A stretch of DNA of 11,334 nt, taken from positions 1 to 11,334 of the forward strand of contig CAJTZD010000091.1 in assembly GCA_910584235.1 (NCBI GenBank), given 5' to 3'. The stretch's first letter is position 1, and every line of letters starts with the position of its first letter. This DNA comes from an uncultured Acetatifactor sp. (GTDB lineage: Bacteria > Bacillota > Clostridia > Lachnospirales > Lachnospiraceae). The notes under the pieces are model-generated. The model had not been told where the DNA came from. It saw only the letters and a program-made list of their open reading frames with translations, and did no database searches. This document shows, one piece after another, positions 1 to 6,065 of the stretch. A program made the translations under genes and the position numbers.

Positions 1-12
1 CTGACCATAAAA

Positions 13-121
13 ACTATTCCGATATTTCTCAGCAAAGAATCATATATTTCAAGCAGATTTGACATATGTCGGAATAGTCAAAACATCGGTATAGTCAATA
101 CTATCACGATATCGTGATAGT
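13..121. promoter_or_regulatory. Array of CGNNATAGT half-sites with a 22-bp palindrome upstream of the sigma-like gene
   Basis: Five copies of one 9-bp pattern lie in the 130 bp before the sigma-like gene: ACTATTCCG at 13-21, CGGAATAGT at 70-78, CGGTATAGT at 87-95, ACTATCACG at 100-108 and CGTGATAGT at 113-121. The last two form a perfect 22-bp palindrome at 100-121, each arm being ACTATCACGAT or its complement. The copies at 70 and 87 are direct repeats 17 bp apart, with matching flanks (CGGNATAGTCA). The palindrome ends 11 nt before the Shine-Dalgarno, so a bound protein would block transcription or early elongation. A TTGACA at 59-64 could be a -35 box, but I see no good -10 box at 16-18 nt. 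That this is an operator is inference. The same 9-mer occurs once inside blaR1 (3152-3160), probably by chance. Confidence 0.55.
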
Positions 122-142
122 GTCGACAATGATGGAGAATGT

Positions 143-481
143 ATGGCGTACTTGCGTAATGCATTACGGCTTAAATTTCTTGAACTTTATCGAAAGAGCA
201 AAAAGCGGCATGAGTTTCAGCTTGTAAAGGAACCTGATGCGACATTGGCTATTATAGAAATGCCATCAGGTCTGCTCGATATTTCTGATGTGATTTTTCG
301 AGAAGATATAAGGGCTTTGCTGAAACAATTTGACGGGAAAGGTCGAGATATATGCTTTCAGATATTGTTGGAGGAAAAGTCTGATTCACAGATAGCCAAG
401 AATTTGGAGGTTTCACGACAATATGTTAACCGACTAAGAAGAAATTTGTTTTCATATTTAAAAACGTATTATTTTAGGTGA
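143..481 (+). CDS. Short sigma-70-like factor (TcdR/UviA-type suspected), lacking most of region 2
   Basis: A 112-residue protein. The C-terminal helix-turn-helix (about residues 78-105, with SDSQIAKNLEVSRQYVNRLR at 80-99) has the look of sigma region 4, which reads the -35 box. The N-terminus (AYLRNALRLKFLELYRKSKK, 2-21) resembles the end of sigma region 2. The ATG at 143 has a GGAG 5 nt upstream, and the upstream frame is open only back to a TAG at 92-94, with no better start. Sigma factors of the TcdR/BotR/UviA group are roughly 170-190 residues, so regions 2.1-2.2 (core polymerase contact) appear to be missing. It is therefore either truncated or an unusual short factor. The holin starts 27 nt downstream in the same direction, so co-transcription is likely. 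In known systems (TcdR/TcdE, UviA/UviB) a group 5 sigma lies near a holin and switches on toxin or bacteriocin genes. Group membership is inferred from context and from the nearby TTTACA promoters. Confidence 0.6.
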   Translation: MAYLRNALRLKFLELYRKSKKRHEFQLVKEPDATLAIIEMPSGLLDISDVIFREDIRALLKQFDGKGRDICFQILLEEKSDSQIAKNLEVSRQYVNRLRRNLFSYLKTYYFR

Positions 482-508
482 GATATAAAGAAGAAGGGAG
501 AAAAAGCC

Positions 509-979
509 ATGGGAGAAAAAAGGTCATTATTGAAAGAAGGGATTGTATTTTTGTGTACATGGGTAACCAATAAATTGGGTCTATTATTGCCAGCAATAGT
601 ACTATTAATGATACTGATGATAATTGACTATATATCAGGGATGCTAGCGGCTAAAAAAGAAGCCTTAGAAGACCTCGCTAATTGTAAATATGGGTGGAGC
701 AGCAAAAAGAGCTTGCTGGGCATCTATAAGAAAATAGGGTATATGTTGACTGTTCTGGTGGCAGTATGCATTGATTACATGATATTTAAATTTTCAAATG
801 AATTGGGATTGGATTATACATCTAACACATTTTTTGGATTGATAGTAGCGATATGGTTTGTCATTAATGAAATATTATCTATATTAGAAAACATAGGAAG
901 GATGGGGACTGTATTACCAGATTTTCTAAAAAAAGTGCTTGTTGAATTACGGAAGAAACTAAATGATGAAGATAAATGA
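509..979 (+). CDS. TcdE/UviB-type toxin-secretion/phage-lysis holin
   Basis: A 156-residue membrane protein of the phage holin 4 type, which includes TcdE of Clostridioides difficile. Three hydrophobic segments are visible, at about 22-48, 73-96 and 107-127. Family-like features are the IIDYISGMLAAKKE stretch near 38-51, then SSKKSLLGIYKKIGYM (64-79), and a C-terminal INEILSILENIGRMG (119-133) followed by a charged tail. The length is normal for the family (about 130-165). The ATG at 509 is preceded by GAAGGGAG. Holins form membrane lesions that let leaderless proteins, such as endolysins or toxins, leave the cytoplasm. Its neighbours are a sigma-like gene upstream and a leaderless SH3-like protein downstream. 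This arrangement suggests regulated protein release rather than a complete prophage, since no phage structural gene is present in the window. Confidence 0.85.
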   Translation: MGEKRSLLKEGIVFLCTWVTNKLGLLLPAIVLLMILMIIDYISGMLAAKKEALEDLANCKYGWSSKKSLLGIYKKIGYMLTVLVAVCIDYMIFKFSNELGLDYTSNTFFGLIVAIWFVINEILSILENIGRMGTVLPDFLKKVLVELRKKLNDEDK

Positions 980-993
980 ATAGATAGTTTGGG

Positions 994-1041
994 TTTACAT
1001 TTTGGCAGATAATATCTTTATAATATATAGATTTGCAAATC
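994..1041 (+). promoter_or_regulatory. Candidate group 5 sigma promoter plus 12-bp dyad for the SH3-like gene
   Basis: TTTACA at 994-999 is followed by a 16-nt spacer and CTTTAT at 1016-1021. After 8 nt comes the perfect 12-bp palindrome GATTTGCAAATC (1030-1041), then seven A residues and the AGGAGG of the SH3-like gene. TTTACA is the known -35 of TcdR, BotR and UviA promoters, and C/T-rich -10 boxes such as CTCTTT or CTTTTT are described for TcdR and UviA. The same layout, to the base, precedes the NlpC/P60 gene at 8791-8838. A housekeeping reading (TTTACA, 19 nt, TATAAT at 1019-1024) is possible but its spacing is poor. The promoter gives the gene its own control, separate from the holin. 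Confidence 0.6.
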
Positions 1042-1065
1042 AAAAAAAGTTCAGGAGGATTCAAA

Positions 1066-1605
1066 ATGGCAAATGATGGATGGATGATTAATTTGGGTGA
1101 TGCGGTAACGGTCTACTCTATGAAGGGTAATGGGGCAAGTACCGGGAACCAGATAGGCAAGATTACGAAAAACGAATGTTTTGCGTATGGTGCGAATATT
1201 GGTGCTGGCTGGGAAGGAGTCGATTATCCGGTATGGTTTCTAAATGCGTAGCATGTAGGGACAATCGGCGTTGTACCAAATGATGTATATATAGATAGTG
1301 TGGATTTTTCAAAGTATGCATCAAATGGCACATCTTGGGTTAAAGTGGACACCCTGGAGAGGAAGGTGCAGTATGCAACGAATGCCTATTATTCCAATGG
1401 AGATTGGCTTTGCGAGTTGCTTCCTGGTTCCCGAGTTTGGTTAACACGAAACGGTACCCATGGTCAAGAGAATTATCACTACATTGCTGTGACGAAAGTG
1501 CAGGAGGCGAATGGAGATGTGCATGAGTTTGATGGCAATGGGTTTATCGACCTGGTTGCTGGTAACTGGCTCAATGTTGGAAGCATCTTACTCAGAAAAG
1601 TGTAA
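1066..1605 (+). pseudogene. Leaderless exported protein with two SH3-like segments, interrupted by an in-frame TAG
   Basis: The ATG at 1066 has a strong AGGAGG 8 nt upstream. Translation runs 61 codons to TAG at 1249-1251, and the same frame then stays open to TAA at 1603-1605, giving 179 codons in all. The two halves form one sensible protein. Residues 8-75 (GDAVTVYSMKG, IGKITKNECFAYG, YPVWFLNA, then GTIGVVPN) look like a bacterial SH3 fold. Residues 92-179 (VQYATNAYY, LLPGSRVWLTRNGT, FDGNGFIDL, GSILLRKV) look like a second, related one. Bacterial SH3 domains usually bind the cell wall. There is no signal peptide, transmembrane segment or catalytic motif, so any export would need the adjacent holin. 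The TAG may descend from CAG (Gln). No restart codon with a Shine-Dalgarno follows it, so a truncated 61-residue product or amber readthrough are the alternatives. The domain reading is by eye. Confidence 0.65.
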
Positions 1606-1634
1606 CTTTATTTCATAGCAAAATCTAAAAAGAG

Positions 1635-1680
1635 AAGTGCCGTAAAATCGTCAATCAGATGGGCTTACGGCACTTTCTGT
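1635..1680 (+). terminator. Hairpin terminator after the SH3-like gene
   Basis: AAGTGCCGTAA at 1635-1645 and TTACGGCACTT at 1665-1675 form a perfect 11-bp stem with a 19-nt loop, followed by TCTGT. It lies 30 nt after the stop codon of the SH3-like gene and marks the end of the left module. The U-tract is weak and the hairpin would also work on the minus strand. Confidence 0.6.
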
Positions 1681-1872
1681 ATGATTCATAGGCTCAGAGA
1701 TGTCTTAATGAAATGTTGGGTGACATAAGAAGTGGGTGACACTCGAAGCAGACGGCCAGGGTGCTGCTATAATGCAGGGAATTATTCTGGCCTAAGGTTC
1801 AAAATAGATTGTATCAACTTCTAATTCCATGTGCGCCGGAGAGACAAAATCATGGTATATTAGAAAAATATA
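1681..1872. other. Intergenic stretch with no recognisable gene
   Basis: No convincing coding sequence on either strand. It holds a 9-bp direct repeat, TGGGTGACA at 1717-1725 and 1733-1741 (16-bp period), and an inverted repeat, GGCCAG at 1754-1759 with CTGGCC at 1787-1792, spanning a TATAAT-like hexamer near 1768. These could be remnants of a mobile element end or a small regulatory site. I cannot assign them. Confidence 0.4.
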
Positions 1873-1926
1873 TTGACATATGATTCTACAGGCTGTAATA
1901 TAAAGATACACTATAAATTGTAGAAT
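1873..1926 (+). promoter_or_regulatory. Promoter and BlaI-type operators of the blaI-blaR1 pair
   Basis: TTGACA at 1873-1878 is followed 17 nt later by TAATAT (1896-1901), a fair housekeeping promoter. BlaI/MecI/CopY-family repressors bind dyads built on TACA and TGTA. Here TACA-N3-TGTA (1887-1897) overlaps the -10 box, and TACA-N8-TGTA (1907-1922) covers the start of the transcript. A longer inverted repeat pairs ATTCTACA (1883-1890) with TGTAGAAT (1919-1926). The layout fits autorepression by the gene that starts at 1943. Confidence 0.6.
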
Positions 1927-1942
1927 AGGAGGAGGCGGCAGC

Positions 1943-2329
1943 ATGAGCGAATTAAGAATGGGAACCGCAGAAGCGAGATTTGCGGATATGATTTGGGACA
2001 ATGAGCCGATCTCATCAGGAGATCTGGCGAAGCTGGCAGGCAGGGAATTCGAATGGAAGAAGACCACCTCGTTTACTGTACTGAAGAGGCTGTGCCAGCG
2101 CGGGCTCTTCCAGAACCAGAACGGGACGGTCACTTCCCTGGTATCCAGAAAGGAGTTCTACGCGAGACATAGCCAGCAGTATGTGGAGGATGCGTTCGGC
2201 GGCTCCCTGCCCGCTTTCCTGGCAGCGTTCGGAACCAGGAAGAAGCTTTCGGAGCAGGAGATTGAGGAGATCCAGGGCATCATCGATTCCATGAGGGGGG
2301 TAGGCCTATGCTGGAGCAGATTTTCCTGA
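1943..2329 (+). CDS. BlaI/MecI/CopY-family transcriptional repressor
   Basis: A 128-residue protein, the usual length for BlaI/MecI (about 120-130). The N-terminal winged helix-turn-helix runs from about residue 8 to 75, with the family pattern of a WDNEPIS segment near 17-23, a TTSFTVLKRLCQRGLF helix (about 41-56) and a short beta wing. Residues 85-125 form the dimerisation part, including SLPAFLAAF, the region where this family is cut by its partner protease. The ATG at 1943 has AGGAGGAGG 7 nt upstream. The 3' end overlaps the protease gene by 22 nt, the standard coupled arrangement. It probably represses its own operon through the TACA/TGTA dyads at 1887-1922 and is released when the M56 protein is triggered. 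Target genes outside the window are unknown. Confidence 0.88.
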   Translation: MSELRMGTAEARFADMIWDNEPISSGDLAKLAGREFEWKKTTSFTVLKRLCQRGLFQNQNGTVTSLVSRKEFYARHSQQYVEDAFGGSLPAFLAAFGTRKKLSEQEIEEIQGIIDSMRGVGLCWSRFS

Positions 2330-4494
2330 AGGTGCTGGACATGAGCCGGACGGCCGGCATGATTATCGTAATCGTATGCATTGCGCGCATCCTTCTGAAA
2401 CGGTTCCCCAAGTGCATCTCCTATATGCTCTGGAGCGCTGTCCTGTTCAGGCTCCTCTGCCCAGCGACCTTAGAGCTTGGAATCAGCCTGGTCCCAAGCC
2501 TGGAGCCTGTGCTCTATGAGTATGCATCGGAAAAGGAAGAGGCTCCGATGGGAGAGACCCCGGCGGAACAGGCAGGCAAGGCGGCCGTGGCCGATACAGG
2601 CAGCGGGGCAAAGGAGAGCCAGGGAAACGCGGAAGAGCAGGAAAGACAGGAACAGCCAGAAAAGCCCGGATTCGGACAGGCCGTCCCCAGGGAGCCCCTG
2701 CCAGAGGGAGGTGCCAGGGCCGAGGAGCCTTCCTGGCAGGAGCTGTTCCTCTTATATGGAAAATATGTGTGGATATCCGGGGCCGGCATCATGTTCCTGT
2801 ATTTTGCGATATCCGTTGCCAGGATCCGCAGCAGGGTAGCGGCATCCATCCCCCTGAAGGAGGAGATCTATATCGTAGACGGAAGGATGTCCCCGTTCGT
2901 CATGGGCATCATAAGGCCCAGGATATACCTGCCGGAGGGCCTGGGCGTGAAGGAGCAGGAATACATCGTCCTGCATGAGAGGCTCCATATCAGGCGGCTG
3001 GACCATATCGTCAGGCCCGTGGCCTTCGCCGCGCTGTGCGCCCACTGGTTCAACCCGCTGGTATGGGCCGCCTTTGTCCTTTCCGGCAGGGACATGGAGA
3101 TGAGCTGCGATGAGGCGGTGGTGAGAAGGCTGGGGGAAGGCATCCGGGCGGACTATTCCGCGTCCCTGCTGGCCCTTTCCGCACAGCGTCCTGCCGTTCG
3201 GGGGATTCCGGTGGACTTCGGGGAAGGGAACACAAAGGGCAGGATCAGGAACCTGGCGTCTTTCAGGAAGACGAAAAAAGGCGTGTTGGCGGCTCTGGCT
3301 GCCGGGGCCGCCATCCTTATCGTATGCCTGGCAACGACCCATAAGACGCTGCTTCCGGATGCGGGCGGTTCGGAGACTAGAACCGAGGTAGCTACAAACG
3401 GGGGGATGTCGGACGGACATGAAGCAGATAGGCCGGAACAGGCCGGGATTGGGGCTGATGTCCCCGAATCCGATGGTTCGGACGGATTAGAATCGGATGC
3501 GCCAGGGCCTGACAGGCCCAAACCCGGCAAGCCGAATGAGCCGGAGGCCCCAGAGCCGCTGAACGTCTCCCTGAACATCCGGGAGTACTATGCCACGCAT
3601 AAGGGGGATCCGCATAACCTCTTTTACATTGACGGGGACAACGTGCTATGGGGGAGCGGGTGGAATGAGTACGGGCAGCTGGGGCAGGGGACGCAGGGCT
3701 ATGAGTTCCACGCTGAGATGGTGAAGATCGCAGAGGGTGCCGTCCATGTAGACTATTCCCAGAAAGGGTTCGCCATCTTCCTGACGGAGAACCATAAGCT
3801 CTACGGCATGGGGAATGCCGGGTGCGGGGCCCTGCAGCAGTACGAGGAATTCGACTGGGGGCGGTATACGAACGGAGACCATTATACAGTGACGGAGCCG
3901 ATTCTCCTTATGGAGGATGTGATTTATGCATGCTGCGGCAGGACGGACGTTGTGTGCCTGACAACGGATGGGACGGTCTGGACTTGGGGGACGGTCTACT
4001 TTGAGGGAGGATGGCTATCGCCGGATGTCTGTTTTTACCAGAAGCCCCAAAAGATATTGGAAGACGTAGTCCTGGTCACAGGAGGCTGGTTCAACCATGC
4101 GGCTCTGCGCCGGGACGGGACGGTCTGGACATGGGGGTACAACATGTCCGGGAATTGCGGTGTTGAGAATCTGGCCCCAATCGGTGAGCCGATGATGGTG
4201 GCGGAGGATGTGGCCATGGTGTGGACGGATCTTGAAGTGGGCTATGATTTAGAGCCAGGCGCAGAAGCGGCGGCAATGGCCTGGGTAGGAAAACTGAAAT
4301 ATAATATGGAATATGACAACATAGCAGAATTTGAGGGTGTCTTTCCAAGACGCTTTAATAATACCGTGATTCAGAAGTCGGACGGCTCATATTGGGTATG
4401 TGGCGAGGACGTGGGTACGGAAGAGAAGTCGGTGCGTGGCCAGGAGGGGTACTATACTGCTATCTGCACACATGAGTTCCAGCCCTGCAGATAG
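2308..4494 (+). CDS. BlaR1-type M56 metalloprotease with an extracellular RCC1-like propeller sensor
   Basis: A 728-residue membrane sensor protease. Membrane segments are at about 12-31, 38-62, 147-170 and 325-343. Between segments two and three is a Glu/Gly/Pro-rich low-complexity stretch (72-145). The M56 zinc protease part carries HERLH at 223-227 (the HEXXH zinc motif) and the downstream MSCDEAV (265-271), whose Glu269 is the likely third zinc ligand. After the last membrane segment comes a Pro/Asp/Ser-rich linker (about 345-418). The outer domain has about five RCC1-type blades: DNVLWGSGWNEYGQLGQG (444-461), a diverged one at 496-511, GTVWTWG at 555 and at 604, and GSYWVCG at 693. Classical BlaR1 and MecR1 carry a penicillin-binding domain here instead, so the signal sensed is probably not a beta-lactam. 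RCC1 propellers usually have seven blades, so this one is short or diverged. It should cleave the BlaI-type repressor encoded just upstream. Confidence 0.88.
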   Translation: MLEQIFLKVLDMSRTAGMIIVIVCIARILLKRFPKCISYMLWSAVLFRLLCPATLELGISLVPSLEPVLYEYASEKEEAPMGETPAEQAGKAAVADTGSGAKESQGNAEEQERQEQPEKPGFGQAVPREPLPEGGARAEEPSWQELFLLYGKYVWISGAGIMFLYFAISVARIRSRVAASIPLKEEIYIVDGRMSPFVMGIIRPRIYLPEGLGVKEQEYIVLHERLHIRRLDHIVRPVAFAALCAHWFNPLVWAAFVLSGRDMEMSCDEAVVRRLGEGIRADYSASLLALSAQRPAVRGIPVDFGEGNTKGRIRNLASFRKTKKGVLAALAAGAAILIVCLATTHKTLLPDAGGSETRTEVATNGGMSDGHEADRPEQAGIGADVPESDGSDGLESDAPGPDRPKPGKPNEPEAPEPLNVSLNIREYYATHKGDPHNLFYIDGDNVLWGSGWNEYGQLGQGTQGYEFHAEMVKIAEGAVHVDYSQKGFAIFLTENHKLYGMGNAGCGALQQYEEFDWGRYTNGDHYTVTEPILLMEDVIYACCGRTDVVCLTTDGTVWTWGTVYFEGGWLSPDVCFYQKPQKILEDVVLVTGGWFNHAALRRDGTVWTWGYNMSGNCGVENLAPIGEPMMVAEDVAMVWTDLEVGYDLEPGAEAAAMAWVGKLKYNMEYDNIAEFEGVFPRRFNNTVIQKSDGSYWVCGEDVGTEEKSVRGQEGYYTAICTHEFQPCR

Positions 4495-4539
4495 CCTGAT
4501 GGCAGCACGGAGATGCAAGAAGGAATTGGGGTGGCGAAA

Positions 4540-5009
4540 ATGGATAAGCGGACAGGAGTTCATGTATACTGATAGCGCTACTTTTAGGATGCATCGTATT
4601 ATTGAAGCGGAATGACACAGGAAACCAGGAGAATCCATTCGCCATATCAGTCATGGGTGGGGAGCTGTTGGCGAGCTCAAGGGAGGGATTCGACTCTGTT
4701 ACGATATATAGGATAGGGGATTTATTGGTCATCAATGCGGAATCGGATGCGGAATTTTTTGATGGCGCACAGTTTACGGTAGAGCCTAAGGGGGAGATAG
4801 GGCCTGAGGATATTGAAGTCATATGGACGACCCTGGGCGGCAGGATTAGAAGAGAGGATGCGGGAACAGAGGATCATGACTTTATTATTGCGGAGATTAG
4901 AATCACGGAAAATGGAGAACTGATTTTCGATACCAAGGTAAATTTTGCAAAAAAAGCTTTTGAAGCAATTGAAGAGCTTCTTCAAAGGAATAAGAAAAAT
5001 ATAAACTGA
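4540..5009 (+). pseudogene. Small single-pass membrane protein with an N-terminal frameshift
   Basis: ATG at 4540, preceded by a GGGGTGG sequence, reads MDKRTGVHVY and then stops at 4570. The next frame is open from 4548 and reads ILIALLLGCIVLLKR from 4566, a clear transmembrane helix, followed by a soluble domain of about 130 residues ending at 5009 (SVTIYRIGDLLVINAESD near 4706-4759, then an AFEAIEELLQRNKK tail). Joining the two frames near 4560-4568 gives a normal protein: short charged start, one membrane helix, outer or inner domain. One extra base in that stretch would explain the break. If no frameshift is present, the only usable starts are TTG at 4602, which would lose the helix, or CTG at 4569 behind AGGAG (4554-4558). 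The family is not recognised. It lies 45 nt after the M56 gene and may belong to the same operon. Confidence 0.55.
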
Positions 5010-5092
5010 ACCACTACATCAAAATAAAAGTTCTGTCTGTTAAGGACAGGATTGGAAAATATTATGAAGTAGTAATGGGAAGAGGGAGTGCT

Positions 5093-5797
5093 ATGAAGAA
5101 GATTATAGGTATTTATATGGCTATTCTGATAGGTGTTCTATGTACGGGATGTGTCCCCGGACATCGTCAGGAGGTTTCGATTGAGCCGGGTTCCGTGTCA
5201 GAAGCTAAGCCTGGGGAGATCCCTGTCAGCATTCAGGTTTTTGAATCAGAAGATGTGAAGGTTACACCGGAAATCGTAGACTATGACTTTGAAAGCGCCT
5301 GTGGAAAAGGGGAAAAACAGCAGATATACGGTACGCTGCCGGGAGCGTCTGAAGGCAGATGGTATATCGTGACAGTAGACGGTGTGGAGTATTATTATGG
5401 GAGGTATGACTTTTCAGCTGACAGAACGGAATTGCTTGGATATGCCATTGTGAGCGGGGAGCATTCATTGGGAAATGGGATTTCCGTGGGCATGACCAAA
5501 GGTGAGGTCATTGAGCTTTACCCTGCCATGGCAATGCTGGATATGGAAAATAATATCCTCAATGGAGTGGTTGGGCATATGGGATGGAACCCGACAGCTT
5601 ATCCTCGTAGTCCTATAGGCATGGATGAAGAAATGCAATATGCTGATGGAAAAGAATATCGTTGGGATAATCAGTTTGATTATGTCATGATTGCGGAGAT
5701 AGAGCAGCCGCCAGATGCCATTCCTGTTTATGTGGCATTGATGATGAAAGATGATATTGTTACAGCGATTACCTTTTATCATCCGACTGCAGGTTAA
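5093..5797 (+). CDS. Predicted lipoprotein of unknown function
   Basis: 234 residues from ATG 5093, which begins MKKIIGIYMAILIGVLCTGC: two lysines, a hydrophobic core and a cysteine preceded by C-T-G, a slightly unusual lipobox. GAGGGAG lies 4 nt before this ATG. An in-frame ATG at 5075 would add six residues but lacks a comparable Shine-Dalgarno. The mature part starts near residue 21. A GISVGMTKGEVIELYP motif (about 131-146) resembles the short GMTKxEV element seen in many small SmpA/BamE-like or other extracytoplasmic lipoproteins, but I cannot name a family. It should sit on the outer face of the membrane. It follows the membrane protease and the frameshifted membrane protein in the same direction, so it may be an accessory to that sensing system or a co-transcribed cargo. 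A hairpin follows 3 nt after the stop. Confidence 0.75.
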   Translation: MKKIIGIYMAILIGVLCTGCVPGHRQEVSIEPGSVSEAKPGEIPVSIQVFESEDVKVTPEIVDYDFESACGKGEKQQIYGTLPGASEGRWYIVTVDGVEYYYGRYDFSADRTELLGYAIVSGEHSLGNGISVGMTKGEVIELYPAMAMLDMENNILNGVVGHMGWNPTAYPRSPIGMDEEMQYADGKEYRWDNQFDYVMIAEIEQPPDAIPVYVALMMKDDIVTAITFYHPTAG

Positions 5798-5800
5798 GCG

Positions 5801-5836
5801 GATAGGGGGATTTAGTCCCCTTTCCACACAATGGAA
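5801..5836 (+). terminator. Double-hairpin terminator module, copy A
   Basis: Three nt after the lipoprotein stop, GGGGA (5806-5810) pairs with TCCCC (5816-5820) around the loop TTTAG, followed by TTT. Immediately after, TTCCA (5822-5826) pairs with TGGAA (5832-5836). An outer pairing GCGGA (5798-5802) with TCCGC (5840-5844) could close both. A closely similar module in the opposite orientation ends the NlpC/P60 gene at 8065-8105. Confidence 0.55.
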
Positions 5837-5902
5837 GAGTCCGCATTTTGGATACTTGAAACAGTCGAGCCATTCCAACTGGTATAATCCCTGCGCACAT
5901 GA

Positions 5903-6031
5903 TTAAGCAGTGCCGTACTTTGACTGGAACTCAATCAGGCTGTATGTGTTAGCATTAGGGTCAACATATCTGCTCATGGTGAAGCCTCGTTTCTTCATAA
6001 TGAAGTCATCATACCGCTTATCAAGTCCCAT
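5903..6031 (-). pseudogene. Short minus-strand coding remnant, 42 codons
   Basis: From ATG at 6031 to TAA at 5903 the minus strand reads MGLDKRYDDFIMKKRG followed by MSRYVDPNANTYSLIEF and a short tail (QSKYGTA). The composition looks like real protein, but there is no Shine-Dalgarno before 6031 and a TAA closes the frame 9 nt upstream of it. An internal ATG at 5977 has GAGG 8 nt upstream and would encode only 24 residues. It lies between the lipoprotein and the IS1182 element, so it may be a scrap left by earlier rearrangements. The family is not recognised. Confidence 0.35.
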
Positions 6032-6058
6032 AAAAAACACTTAAAAGATTGGCTGAGC

Positions 6059-6065
6059 ATTATAT
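6059..6065. repeat. Target-site duplication, left copy (ATTATAT)
   Basis: ATTATAT abuts the left end of the IS1182-family element (GATTAGGG at 6066). The same seven bases follow the right end at 7946-7952. The sequence is AT-rich, so chance identity cannot be excluded. Confidence 0.55.

Noticed and set aside
3..62. Open frame at the left edge reading DHKNYSDISQQRIIYFKQI before TGA
   Set aside because: Could be the tail of a gene to the left, but 19 codons overlapping one of the CGNNATAGT sites is too little to support it.
70..121. CRISPR-like repeat array
   Set aside because: The repeats are 9-11 bp, in mixed orientation and irregularly spaced; there are no spacers or cas genes.
1019..1024. 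TATAAT as a housekeeping -10 for the SH3-like gene
   Set aside because: Its spacing from TTTACA is 19 nt, outside the usual 16-18. Kept as an alternative only, since the CTTTAT reading is shared exactly with the NlpC/P60 promoter.
2752..3578. Long minus-strand open frames opposite the M56 protease gene
   Set aside because: They are shadows of the GC-rich blaR1-type gene: low-complexity Pro/Ser/Arg composition, no Shine-Dalgarno, no recognisable domain.
5033..5049. CTGTC/GACAG hairpin between the frameshifted gene and the lipoprotein
   Set aside because: A 5-bp stem with no T-run is too weak to call a terminator or riboswitch.
5465..5878. Minus-strand open frame of 137 codons opposite the lipoprotein gene
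   Set aside because: No start signal and rich in Cys/His/Ile as expected for an antisense shadow; the plus-strand lipoprotein has a clear signal peptide.
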